Below the pieces are notes generated by a model. The model was not told the DNA's origin and did no database searches. It worked only from the letters and a program-made list of their open reading frames with translations. The position numbers and the translations under genes are program-made. This document shows, piece by piece, positions 26,792 through 34,828 of a stretch of 64,000 nt of DNA. Source of the stretch: Anaerolineae bacterium (lineage in GTDB: Bacteria > Chloroflexota > Anaerolineae > Aggregatilineales > Phototrophicaceae); the NCBI GenBank assembly GCA_022826865.1, contig JAJDUC010000043.1, forward strand, positions 62,001 through 126,000. The letters run 5' to 3'. Position 1 is the first letter of the stretch, and each line of letters starts with the position of its first letter.

Positions 26792-28142
26792 AGAAGCCTT
26801 GCTGCGCAGCCTGCCTTCAGTCAGTTCCTTGCTCGCGAAAAAGCCCGTTCAAAAGCTCATAGTGGATTACAGCCGCGAATCGGTCGTCGAGGCCATTCGT
26901 ATGAAGCTCGATCAGGCGCGCGAAACGATCTTGCAGTCGCAGCCCGTCAACCTTGACGCAAGCGCTTTTATCGCCGATGTCGAAAACCTGTTGCGCGCTC
27001 AGCAGCGGCCGAGCTTGAAGCCGGTCATCAACGCAACCGGCGTCATTATTCACACGAACCTGGGCCGGGCCCTGCTTTCGAAATCGGCGCAAGCGGCCAT
27101 GACGCAAGCCGCCGCCGCTTACAACACTCTCGAGTTTGACCTCGAGAGCGGGAGGCGCGGCAGCCGGCTCTTGCATGCCCGGCAGCTTCTGCGCGAGCTC
27201 ACCGGGGCCGAGGATGCCTTGGTCGTCAACAACAACGCCTCCGCCCTGATCATGATTTTGAGCGCCTTGGCAAAGGGCCGCCATGTCATTATTTCGCGCG
27301 GGCAACTGGTGGAGATCGGCGGCGGCTTCCGCATTCCGGCGATCATGCGGGAGAGCGGCGCGCAGCTCCTGGAAGTCGGCACAACCAATCGTACGCGCAT
27401 CGCAGACTATGCGGAGGCAATCGGCGATGACGCGGCTATGCTGCTGCGCATACATGCCTCCAACTTCAAGCAAATTGGCTTTGTGGAGCAGCCGCCGCTT
27501 GCGGCGCTGGCCGATCTGGCGCATCGCCAGGGCATCCTCGCGGTAGATGACTTGGGAAGCGGGACGCTTCTCGATACGGCGCCCTTCGGGCTCGACCATG
27601 AGCCGACCATTCAGGAAAGCGTCGTCGCCGGCGCGGACCTGGTCTGCTTCAGCGGCGATAAACTGCTGGGCGGGCCGCAAGCCGGCATCATTGTCGGCAA
27701 GAGGACGGCGATAGACAAGCTCAAACGGCATCCATTGGCGCGGGCGCTGCGCGTTGACAAGCTGACCTATGCGGCTTTGATCGCCACGCTCGATCATTAC
27801 CGCCGAAACGAAGCGCCGGAGCAGGTACCGGTCTGGCGGATGATTGCTTTGAATCCGGATACAATCGCGCGCCGCGCGCAAGCCTGGTCGCAGAGAGTTG
27901 GAGGCGCCGTGATCGGCGGCGAATCGACCGTGGGCGGCGGCAGTTTGCCCGGCGCGACCTTGCCGACGGCATTGCTCGCTTTCGAAACGGAACGGCCGGA
28001 CCAATTGATGGCGCAGCTGCGTCAAGCGGACCCGGCCGTGATCGCGCGGATCGCGGATGGGCGCGTTCTGCTTGACCCGCGCACGGTGCTGCCGGAGCAA
28101 GACGGCGACCTGCTCAAGGTCTTGGCAAGTGTAGACCTCTGA
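26781..28142 (+). CDS. selA: L-seryl-tRNA(Sec) selenium transferase
   Basis: 453 residues from ATG at 26781. SelA is a PLP enzyme that converts Ser-tRNA(Sec) to Sec-tRNA(Sec). Motifs: N-terminal 'LRSLPSVSSLL', 'VINATGVIIHTNLGRALLS', 'LEFDLESGRRGSRL', 'ALVVNNNASALIMILSALA', 'RGQLVEIGGGFRIPAIM', 'VGTTNRTRIADY' and the PLP-lysine block 'CFSGDKLLGGPQAGIIVG'. Length is normal. No selB, selD or selC is seen in this window and no Sec-containing ORF was noticed. SelA-like paralogues of other function exist, but the full motif set favours a true SelA. Confidence 0.9.
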   Translation: MNGREALLRSLPSVSSLLAKKPVQKLIVDYSRESVVEAIRMKLDQARETILQSQPVNLDASAFIADVENLLRAQQRPSLKPVINATGVIIHTNLGRALLSKSAQAAMTQAAAAYNTLEFDLESGRRGSRLLHARQLLRELTGAEDALVVNNNASALIMILSALAKGRHVIISRGQLVEIGGGFRIPAIMRESGAQLLEVGTTNRTRIADYAEAIGDDAAMLLRIHASNFKQIGFVEQPPLAALADLAHRQGILAVDDLGSGTLLDTAPFGLDHEPTIQESVVAGADLVCFSGDKLLGGPQAGIIVGKRTAIDKLKRHPLARALRVDKLTYAALIATLDHYRRNEAPEQVPVWRMIALNPDTIARRAQAWSQRVGGAVIGGESTVGGGSLPGATLPTALLAFETERPDQLMAQLRQADPAVIARIADGRVLLDPRTVLPEQDGDLLKVLASVDL

Positions 28143-28211
28143 TTGAGCCGGCGGGCTGTCGCTATTGGCCGCGCCGGCATTCGTATATTGTTCTAGGCGG
28201 AGAATGAAGAG

Positions 28212-29447
28212 ATGAAAGCGGATCTTGATCGACTGATGTTGGACCGCGAGCTAGATGCATTTGTCGTCACCGGCGGCGAAGAATTCAACACAGCCCGTTA
28301 TTACCTGTCTAACGGCGCAAACATCACGCATGGCTCTATCTTCAAAGTGAGGGACAAGCCGCCCTTGCTCGTATGCAATCGTATGGAATTGGAAGAGGCT
28401 GCCAAGAGCGGCCTCGATGTCATGACGGATGTCGAGCTAGGCTACTACGATCGACTCAAGGAGGCGGAGAGCGACGGCTTACAGGCGACTGTTCTGCACT
28501 GGGCCGATGTATTCAAGCGTCTGGGGCTCGAAGCCGGGCGCGTTGGTCTCTATGGAACCTGGCAGGTCAACCGGACGATCGCGCTATATCAACTGCTATG
28601 CGCGGAACTGAAATCTTATGAGTTCGTCACGGAAGCGAAAGCGAACCTAATCGAAGCCGCGATGCTGACCAAAGACGCGGAGGAGATTCGCCGTTTGAAG
28701 TCTGTGGCGCGGCGGACGAACGAAGTCATGGAAATCGCTTGGAATTTCATTGCGGAGTTGTGCGCGGAGGGCGAATTCTTGCTGGATGAAGACGAGCGCC
28801 GGGTGACCATCGGCGCTGTGAAAGACTTGGTCCGCCGCGAATTGATGGCGCGCGGTCTCGAAGATACCAATATGATTTTCGCGCAAGGCCGCGATGCCGG
28901 CTTTCCCCATAGCCGGGGCGAGGCGGAGATGCCGCTGCAAATCGGCCAGGCGATCGTTTTTGATCTGTTTCCGCGCGAGTTGGGCGGCGGTTATCACCAT
29001 GATATGACTCGAACATGGTGCATCGGCTATGCCCCGCCGGAAGTGCAAAAAGCCTACGACACCGTCATGGAAGCCTTCGACATTTCCGTTGAAGCCTTTG
29101 GCATTAACAAACCGACTCACCTGGCGCAAGAGGCGGCGCAGGACCATTTCGAAGCGGCTGGCCACCGGACCACTCGTTCTGATCCGCGCGCGATGGATGG
29201 CTACATTCATACCCTCGGTCATGGCGTTGGCATTGATATTCACGAAGCGCCTTCGATCAGCCACTTGAACCAGGACGATGTCTTTCAAATCGGGAATGTC
29301 TTGACCATTGAACCCGGCTTGTATTATCCTGAACGGGGCTACGGCGTCAGGATTGAAGACTTGTTCGTGGTCGAAGAGGGTGGCGAGCTGGTTTCGCTGA
29401 CGCCCTTCCGCAAAGACTTGGTCATCCCGCTTAGTGGCGACGAGTAA
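28212..29447 (+). CDS. M24-family metallopeptidase (Xaa-Pro dipeptidase/aminopeptidase-like)
   Basis: 411 residues from ATG at 28212, with GGCGGAGAATGAAGAG upstream. The N-terminal creatinase-like domain (about 1-150) is followed by the pita-bread fold. All five metal ligands are visible: Asp in 'AIVFDLFPRE', Asp in 'YHHDMTRTW', His in 'IHTLGHGVGIDIHE', Glu in 'VLTIEPGLYYP' and Glu in 'YGVRIEDLFVV'. It likely removes or splits residues next to proline in the cytosol. Followed 5 bases on by the ferredoxin reductase gene. Confidence 0.92.
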   Translation: MKADLDRLMLDRELDAFVVTGGEEFNTARYYLSNGANITHGSIFKVRDKPPLLVCNRMELEEAAKSGLDVMTDVELGYYDRLKEAESDGLQATVLHWADVFKRLGLEAGRVGLYGTWQVNRTIALYQLLCAELKSYEFVTEAKANLIEAAMLTKDAEEIRRLKSVARRTNEVMEIAWNFIAELCAEGEFLLDEDERRVTIGAVKDLVRRELMARGLEDTNMIFAQGRDAGFPHSRGEAEMPLQIGQAIVFDLFPRELGGGYHHDMTRTWCIGYAPPEVQKAYDTVMEAFDISVEAFGINKPTHLAQEAAQDHFEAAGHRTTRSDPRAMDGYIHTLGHGVGIDIHEAPSISHLNQDDVFQIGNVLTIEPGLYYPERGYGVRIEDLFVVEEGGELVSLTPFRKDLVIPLSGDE

Positions 29448-29452
29448 TCTGC

Positions 29453-30880
29453 ATGGGCAAAATCGCAAAGGAAGCTGACAAGGCGCGGGTGGCGATTATC
29501 GGTTCCGGGCCCTCGGGCTTTTATGCCGCTGATCATTTGCTGAAACAGGACGATCCGCAAATTCATGTGGATATGTACGAGCGGCTGCCGACTCCCTTTG
29601 GATTGGTGCGCGGGGGCGTGGCGCCGGATCACGAGAAGATCAAATCTGTCACCAAGCTTTATAGCCGCATCGCTGCGCATGAACGCTTCAGTTTTTTCGG
29701 CAATTTAGAATTTGGCAGCGACATCCGGCGCGACGAACTCGGCAAGCATTACCATGCCATCATCTATGCGGTTGGCGCGCAGACCGACAGAAAGCTGGGC
29801 ATTGAGGGCGAAGACCTGCGCAACAGCTATGCCGCCACCGAGTTTGTTGGTTGGTACAACGGCCATCCGGATTATCAGCAATATCGCTTCGACTTGAGCG
29901 GCATCAAACGCGTCGCGGTGATCGGCGTTGGCAATGTCGCGATGGATGTCGCCCGGATCCTCGCGCGCACACCTGAAGAGCTTTATGGCACGGACATCGC
30001 CGATTACGCGCTGGAGACCCTCAAAACAAGCGAAGTGGAAGAGATTTACATCCTCGGGCGGCGCGGGCCGGCCCAAGCCGCCTTCACCAACCCGGAAATC
30101 AAGGAACTGGGCGAGATGGCGGATGCCGATATCGTCGTCGAATGCGAAGACGCGTCGCTGGACGAAATGAGCGCGACCCATCTCAAAAAAAGCCGTGACC
30201 GCGCCGCCATCCGCAATGTCAAGATTCTCCAGTCCTATGTCGATCGCGGTTTGCTGGGCAAGTCGCGCCGCATCATCATGCGCTTCCTGGTTTCTCCCGT
30301 CGCGATCATCGGCGCGGAAAAAGTTGAAGCGATGAGGGTCGTCAAGAATGAACTCTACTTGGACGAACGCGGATCCCTGCGCCCGCGCGCAACCGGCCAG
30401 CATGAAATCCTGCCCGTGGATATGGTCTTTCGCTCAGTCGGATATCGTGGCGTGCCTTTGCCGGATGTCCCATTTTATGACCGCTGGGGCACCATACCTA
30501 ACGATCGCGGCCGCGTTCTCACCCGGCACGAAGGTAAGGAGCGCTTGACCGGCAACTATGTCGTCGGCTGGATAAAACGCGGTCCCAGTGGAATCATCGG
30601 CACCAATAAACCCGATGCCATCGAAACGGCGGCCTGCCTTTTGGAAGACCTGCGGGCGCATGAGGTCTTGCAGCCAAAGGACACGAGCCAACGCGCCATC
30701 GTCGACTTGGTCCGTTCACGCAAGCCGACCTATACCACCTTTGACGATTGGGAAGTCCTGGACGAGATTGAGCGGAAGCGCGGCGCGGAAACTGGCCGCA
30801 GCCGCGTCAAATTCACCACCGTCGAAGAAATGCTGGAAGCCCTGGGTAAAACGACCGAAATCGTCGGCGCGGGAAAGTAA
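29453..30880 (+). CDS. fprA: ferredoxin/adrenodoxin-NADP+ reductase (FprA-like)
   Basis: 475 residues from ATG at 29453. N-terminal FAD-binding motif 'VAIIGSGPSGFYAADHLL', then 'LPTPFGLVRGGVAPDHEKIK', NADP-binding 'VAVIGVGNVAMDVARILAR', 'LGRRGPAQAAFTNPEIKELGEM', and the C-terminal FAD segment 'GWIKRGPSGIIGTNKPDA'. This is the adrenodoxin-reductase type rather than plant-type FNR. It passes electrons between NADPH and a ferredoxin. Probably co-transcribed with the M24 peptidase. Confidence 0.92.
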   Translation: MGKIAKEADKARVAIIGSGPSGFYAADHLLKQDDPQIHVDMYERLPTPFGLVRGGVAPDHEKIKSVTKLYSRIAAHERFSFFGNLEFGSDIRRDELGKHYHAIIYAVGAQTDRKLGIEGEDLRNSYAATEFVGWYNGHPDYQQYRFDLSGIKRVAVIGVGNVAMDVARILARTPEELYGTDIADYALETLKTSEVEEIYILGRRGPAQAAFTNPEIKELGEMADADIVVECEDASLDEMSATHLKKSRDRAAIRNVKILQSYVDRGLLGKSRRIIMRFLVSPVAIIGAEKVEAMRVVKNELYLDERGSLRPRATGQHEILPVDMVFRSVGYRGVPLPDVPFYDRWGTIPNDRGRVLTRHEGKERLTGNYVVGWIKRGPSGIIGTNKPDAIETAACLLEDLRAHEVLQPKDTSQRAIVDLVRSRKPTYTTFDDWEVLDEIERKRGAETGRSRVKFTTVEEMLEALGKTTEIVGAGK

Positions 30881-30964
30881 TTGCGCGCGCAGTGGATAAA
30901 TTTGTTGCCAGTTTGAGTTATTGTTTGAAATATGTATATTACGGATGGAATTTACTAAGATTTC

Positions 30965-31074
30965 TTGACATTCTGGCTTGAAAAGCGCTAAGTTATGTAT
31001 AGAAGTTTATGGTTATTTTATACAGATTTCTTCCATCCCCCCAACGCCCCGCGCCCTGCGGGGTGTTCTGTTTT
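30965..31074 (+). ncRNA. candidate small RNA: promoter plus intrinsic terminator in a gene-free gap
   Basis: The 343-base gap between fprA and the amidohydrolase contains a perfect TTGACA (30965-30970), an 18-base spacer and TAAGTT (30989-30994). About 80 bases downstream an intrinsic-terminator hairpin ends in TTCTGTTTTA. Nothing in between looks like a protein. The transcript would be about 70-75 nt. No known RNA family is recognised. It may equally be only the fprA terminator with a chance promoter. Confidence 0.3.
31045..31074 (+). terminator. Rho-independent terminator
   Basis: CGCCCCGC and GCGGGGTG pair (7 Watson-Crick pairs and one G-U) around a GCCCT loop and are followed by TTCTGTTTT. 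It lies 165 bases after the fprA stop. Confidence 0.7.
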
Positions 31075-31223
31075 ATGGCATTAGCGCGACTATAGTTCAC
31101 CTGCGCCGAACCTCCATGCCTTCAGATGCAACCGGGGGCGCCGGCCCGTCTTCTCTTTTAATTCGCTGGCGAATGCGCTAATCTCGGCGCGGACGAAAAC
31201 ACGTGCGCAAGCGAGGGAAGCCG

Positions 31224-32642
31224 ATGGACGCCCAAGAGAGCATCCTGGAATACATTCGCGAGAATGACGAAGAGTTGAGCTTTATCGCCAAAGAAATCTG
31301 GGATCACCCACAGGTCGCGCTGCAGGAAAGTTTCGCGTCCCGGCTGCTCGGGGAGAAACTGGCGGCCGAGGGTTTCTCGCTTGACTGGGGCGCGGGCGGC
31401 ATGCCAACCGCCTTCATCGCCGAGTGGGGCGCGGGCGCGCCGATCATCGGTTTCCTCGGCGAGTATGACGCGCTGCCCGGCTTGTCACAGGCGCTGTCAA
31501 GCGAGAAAACGCCGATCGAAGCGGGCGGTCCCGGGCATGGTTGTGGGCACAACCTCTTCGGCACGGCCTGCATGGCATCGGTCATGGCGCTAAAGAAAGT
31601 GATGGAAAGGGACGGCATCGGCGGAACGATCCGCTTTTATGGCTGCCCGGCGGAAGAGACGCTGGTGGGTAAAACCTTTATGGCGCGCGCCGGTGTCTTT
31701 GACGATCTGGACGCCGCGATCAGTTGGCATCCGGGCGACAGCAACATCACCTGGAACGGATCGTCGCTGGCGATGAATTCATTCAAGGTGAACTTTCACG
31801 GCATCGCCGCGCACGCTGGCGGCTCGCCCTGGCTCGGTCGCAGCGCCCTGGACGGCGTGATGCTCATGGACGCCGGTGTCAATTACATGCGCGAGCACGT
31901 TCCGCCAGATACCCGCATCCACAGCGTGGTCACCAGTGGCGGCCAGGCGCCGAATGTGGTGCCGGCCTTTGCCCAGGTCTGGTATTTCCTGCGGGCGCCA
32001 CGTCGCGCCCAGGTCGAAGAGATGTTTCAGTGGATGAGCGATATCGCGCAGGGCGCGGCCTTGATGAGCGGCACGCGCCATGAAATCGAGTTCATCACCG
32101 GCTGTTATGAATTGCTTCCGAACAACGCGCTGTCGGATCTGCTTTATGAAAAGATGGCGGCTGTGGACGACATGAGCTTTACGGACCAGGAGCGCGAATT
32201 TGGCGCGGCATTGCAGGCGACCTTTCCCGAAGGCTCCGTGCAGCGCGGTTACGACTGGCTGCAGTTGTCCACAAGCGCAGCGCTAGATCCGGCGGCGATG
32301 GACGACCCGCTGTGGGAAGGCGTCTATCCGCATTCGCCGACGCCGCCGCTGATGGGCGGTTCGACCGAAGTCGCCGATGTCAGTTGGATCACCGCCACTG
32401 GGCAGATCTCAACCACCTGCTGGCCCTTGGGCACGCCCGGGCATAGCTGGCAGACGGTGGCTTCTTCCGGATCCAGCATCGGCGCCAAAGGCATGGTCTT
32501 CGCAGCCAAGGCGATGGCGCTCGCCGGTTTCGACCTGTTGACCAAGCCGGATCTGCTGGCTGCCGCGCAAGCCGAGTTTGATCGGGCTCGCGCTGGCAGA
32601 ACCTATGCGACGCCCTTGCCGCCAGAAGCCAGACCGCAATAA
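31224..32642 (+). CDS. M20-family amidohydrolase (AbgB/p-aminobenzoyl-glutamate hydrolase-like)
   Basis: 472 residues from ATG at 31224, with GAGGGAAG 4 bases upstream; an upstream in-frame start at 31203 is less likely. Metal site: 'GFLGEYDALPGLSQ' (Asp), 'GPGHGCGHNLFGTACM' (Cys/His cluster), 'FYGCPAEETLVGKTFM' (Glu pair), 'AISWHPGD' (His) and the terminal 'PGHSWQTVA' (His). Dimerisation domain begins 'FKVNFHGIAAHAGGSPWLGRSALDG'. It cleaves an amide bond of an N-acyl or aryl amino acid. First gene of a tight three-gene operon. Confidence 0.9.
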   Translation: MDAQESILEYIRENDEELSFIAKEIWDHPQVALQESFASRLLGEKLAAEGFSLDWGAGGMPTAFIAEWGAGAPIIGFLGEYDALPGLSQALSSEKTPIEAGGPGHGCGHNLFGTACMASVMALKKVMERDGIGGTIRFYGCPAEETLVGKTFMARAGVFDDLDAAISWHPGDSNITWNGSSLAMNSFKVNFHGIAAHAGGSPWLGRSALDGVMLMDAGVNYMREHVPPDTRIHSVVTSGGQAPNVVPAFAQVWYFLRAPRRAQVEEMFQWMSDIAQGAALMSGTRHEIEFITGCYELLPNNALSDLLYEKMAAVDDMSFTDQEREFGAALQATFPEGSVQRGYDWLQLSTSAALDPAAMDDPLWEGVYPHSPTPPLMGGSTEVADVSWITATGQISTTCWPLGTPGHSWQTVASSGSSIGAKGMVFAAKAMALAGFDLLTKPDLLAAAQAEFDRARAGRTYATPLPPEARPQ

Positions 32643-33815
32643 ATGTTCGCCTCCACTATGCCACAAGGCGTCGTCGCCGGCAGCATCCCGCTCTTCGCCG
32701 GGCACCCGGCGCATGACTTGCTTCCGATTGAGGCGGTGAGAGCGGTTGTCGACGCCGCCTGGCCCGCCCCAAACGTCACCCGTTTATTCAACTACGGCGA
32801 TGAACGCGGCAATCCGGAGCTGATCAGCTTCCTGGTGGATCGTCTCAATCGAGAGGAAAAGTTGGGCATCACGCGCGAAAACCTGATGATCATCGGCGGC
32901 TCGACCTGGGGCGTCGACATGGCCGCCAAGCAGCTCGCCAAGCCGGGCGACGCTGTATTGGCGGACGCGCCCTCCTATCGCGATGCCCTGCACATTTTCC
33001 GCGATCATCAGCTTGATCTGTTCGCCGTGCCCATAGACGCCGGCGGGGCGATCGTGGAAAAAATGGCGGAGTCGCTTAAGGCGCTGGCAGCCCAGGGCCG
33101 ATCGCCCAAGTTCTATTATGTCGTGCCGAATTTCCAAAACCCATCCGGCGTTACCATGCCGGAGGCGCGACGGCGCGCCATCATCCAGCTTGCTCGGCGC
33201 TATGGCTTCGTCATCCTGGAGGATGATGTCTACCATGACATCCGCTTTGAAGAGGAATTGCCACCGAGCTTCTTCCAATTGGCCGAAGGAAAGAACGTGC
33301 TGCGCTTGGGAACATTCTCCAAAACGCTGGCGCCCGGCCTGCGCATCGGCTGGCTGATCGGTTCCTCGGACCGCATCGCCAGCTTTGCCGGCAGCGGCAA
33401 ATTAGTCATGGGCGGAGGCGCCAACCCGTTCAGCGCGGCCATCGTCGCCGACTTCTGCGGGAGCGGCGCCTGGGAAAAGCATCTGCGCTGGCTGCGCGGA
33501 CAATACCGCATGCGGCGCGACCTTGCCTTAGGCGCATTGCAAGTTTCCATGCCGGCGGCGGTCGAGTGGACGCGGCCCGACGGCGGCTACTTCATCTGGC
33601 TGCGTCTGCCGCGGTCGGTGAATGTAGACGACTTGGCGCAACTGGCGCAAGCGCGAGGCATATATTTCGCCTCCGGCCGCGGCTTCTTTGCGCATCCAGC
33701 CGACGGCGCGCATCATTTGCGGCTGTCATTCAGTTACGTTCCGCTGGACGATCTCCAATACGGGATCAAAGCGCTGGGTCAATTGATCGGGCGAATGCTG
33801 GCAGAGCGAGCCTGA
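32643..33815 (+). CDS. PLP-dependent aminotransferase, class I/II (LysN/MocR-domain type)
   Basis: 390 residues; ATG at 32643 directly follows the TAA of the amidohydrolase. 'LFNYGDERGNPELISFLVDRL', 'IIGGSTWGVDMAAKQL', 'PGDAVLADAPSYRDALHIFRD', 'YYVVPNFQNPSGVTMPEARR', 'GFVILEDDVYHDIRF' and the PLP-lysine 'LGTFSKTLAPGLRIGWLIG' define a fold-type I aminotransferase close to 2-aminoadipate/aromatic enzymes. The amino donor cannot be read from sequence. The stop TGA overlaps the next start (TGATG). Confidence 0.92.
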   Translation: MFASTMPQGVVAGSIPLFAGHPAHDLLPIEAVRAVVDAAWPAPNVTRLFNYGDERGNPELISFLVDRLNREEKLGITRENLMIIGGSTWGVDMAAKQLAKPGDAVLADAPSYRDALHIFRDHQLDLFAVPIDAGGAIVEKMAESLKALAAQGRSPKFYYVVPNFQNPSGVTMPEARRRAIIQLARRYGFVILEDDVYHDIRFEEELPPSFFQLAEGKNVLRLGTFSKTLAPGLRIGWLIGSSDRIASFAGSGKLVMGGGANPFSAAIVADFCGSGAWEKHLRWLRGQYRMRRDLALGALQVSMPAAVEWTRPDGGYFIWLRLPRSVNVDDLAQLAQARGIYFASGRGFFAHPADGAHHLRLSFSYVPLDDLQYGIKALGQLIGRMLAERA

Positions 33816-34552
33816 TGCAAATCAGGACGGCGCGCGACATCAAAGGTGATATGGAACAACGCGGTTACAGCCTGATGCGGGCGGCCGAGCTCCACATGAG
33901 CGACGAGATGATGCAGGACTGGTTAAGTCTGTCCATCGACTTTTCCAGTCTGCCGCCGGCTGAACATTCGCCGGGAGGGGGAGAGTATCTCTTTCGCCGT
34001 TTTGGGCGTTTGCGCTACTCGCCGGTAAGCGGCGAACTGTGGCGCCTGCCTCGGCAAGATTATTCTGTGGGCGCCGATATCAGCCTGGCTGGCGGCAATA
34101 GTCCGAAGCTCCCGCCGCCGCTGCTGGATACGACCGTTGACAACCCATTCCTAGGGGCTTTGATCCGCTTCGATTTTGCTTGCTTCCCCTTGGACGGTCC
34201 CATGCTCCGGGAACCATGGGAGGCGCATATCCATTTGCTTCGCGTCAAGGCCGGCCGGGACGAGCCGGCACCGGAAAGCATCCATCGCTCCGGTGCCCGA
34301 TTTCTGAGCGTGTATTTGGCGGAGCTGGTCAATGCGCCGGGCGGCGAGGTCTCGATCTATGGCGATAATCGGCAATTGCTCGCTCAGTTTCGTTTGGAGC
34401 GAGTCCTTGACAGTTATCGCCTGGACGCATCCAGATTGGGGCAAGCCGCCGGTCCGGTACGGTCGATTGATCCGGCGCATGGGGCGATGCGCAGCATTCT
34501 GGCTTTGGCTTATCACTTTCCCGCGAGCGACGCCTTTTCCTCAGGCGATTGA
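33815..34552 (+). CDS. 2OG-Fe dioxygenase family homologue (PF10014-like) lacking iron ligands
   Basis: 245 residues from ATG at 33815, coupled to the aminotransferase stop. The fold matches the BsmA/isoleucine-dioxygenase family: N-terminal 'GYSLMRAAELHMS', 'RRFGRLRYSP', 'NPFLGALIRFDFACF', then 'HIHLLRVKAG', 'PESIHRSGARFLSVYLAELVNAPGGEVSIYGD' in two steps, and 'SILALAYHF'. Active members have HxD...H. Here residues 157-159 read His-Arg-Ser and the distal His aligns with Gln210. Two of three iron ligands are therefore replaced, so ordinary dioxygenase activity is unlikely. The role in the amidohydrolase-aminotransferase operon is unknown. Confidence 0.72.
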   Translation: MQIRTARDIKGDMEQRGYSLMRAAELHMSDEMMQDWLSLSIDFSSLPPAEHSPGGGEYLFRRFGRLRYSPVSGELWRLPRQDYSVGADISLAGGNSPKLPPPLLDTTVDNPFLGALIRFDFACFPLDGPMLREPWEAHIHLLRVKAGRDEPAPESIHRSGARFLSVYLAELVNAPGGEVSIYGDNRQLLAQFRLERVLDSYRLDASRLGQAAGPVRSIDPAHGAMRSILALAYHFPASDAFSSGD

Positions 34553-34565
34553 ATGCTCAAAGCGA

Positions 34566-34589
34566 CAAAGTCCGCGGCGGCGGACTTTG
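34566..34589. terminator. bidirectional terminator-like hairpin
   Basis: CAAAGTCCGC, a GGCG loop and GCGGACTTTG form a perfect 10-bp stem. It lies 14 bases after the dioxygenase stop on the plus strand and 14 bases past the tRNA 3' end on the minus strand. The stem itself ends in T-rich sequence on both strands. Confidence 0.65.
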
Positions 34590-34602
34590 CTTGTCATGCT
34601 TG

Positions 34603-34675
34603 CAGGGAAGAAAGGACTCGAACCTTTAACCTTGTGCTCCAAAGGCACCTGCTCTGCCGATTGAGCTACTTCCCT
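34603..34675 (-). tRNA. tRNA-Gln (anticodon UUG)
   Basis: On the minus strand the acceptor stem AGGGAAG/CTTCCCT (7 bp), D arm GCTC...GAGC, anticodon loop CTTTGGA with anticodon TTG, and T arm AAAGG-TTCGAGT-CCTTT are all present. The discriminator base is G and CCA is not encoded. The top pair of the anticodon stem (27:43) is a G-A mismatch, leaving four pairs (GTGC/GCAC). The glutamine identity follows from the loop alignment (U33 before TTG). Confidence 0.88.
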
Positions 34676-34828
34676 AATCCTGTCGAGTATTGTAGCAAAA
34701 CGCGCGCGAACCTCAAGCGCGAAACCGACGCGAGCGAGCGCCAGAGCCTGACGTTCACGAAACTAATTTGCAAGTCGCCGCTTCTGCGGTATATTCTCCT
34801 CCGTATTCGTCACGGCGGGAGATAATCT

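Noticed and set aside
30978..31181. 67-codon plus-strand frame across the gap after fprA
   Set aside because: It reads through the terminator hairpin and has no ribosome site; composition is not protein-like.
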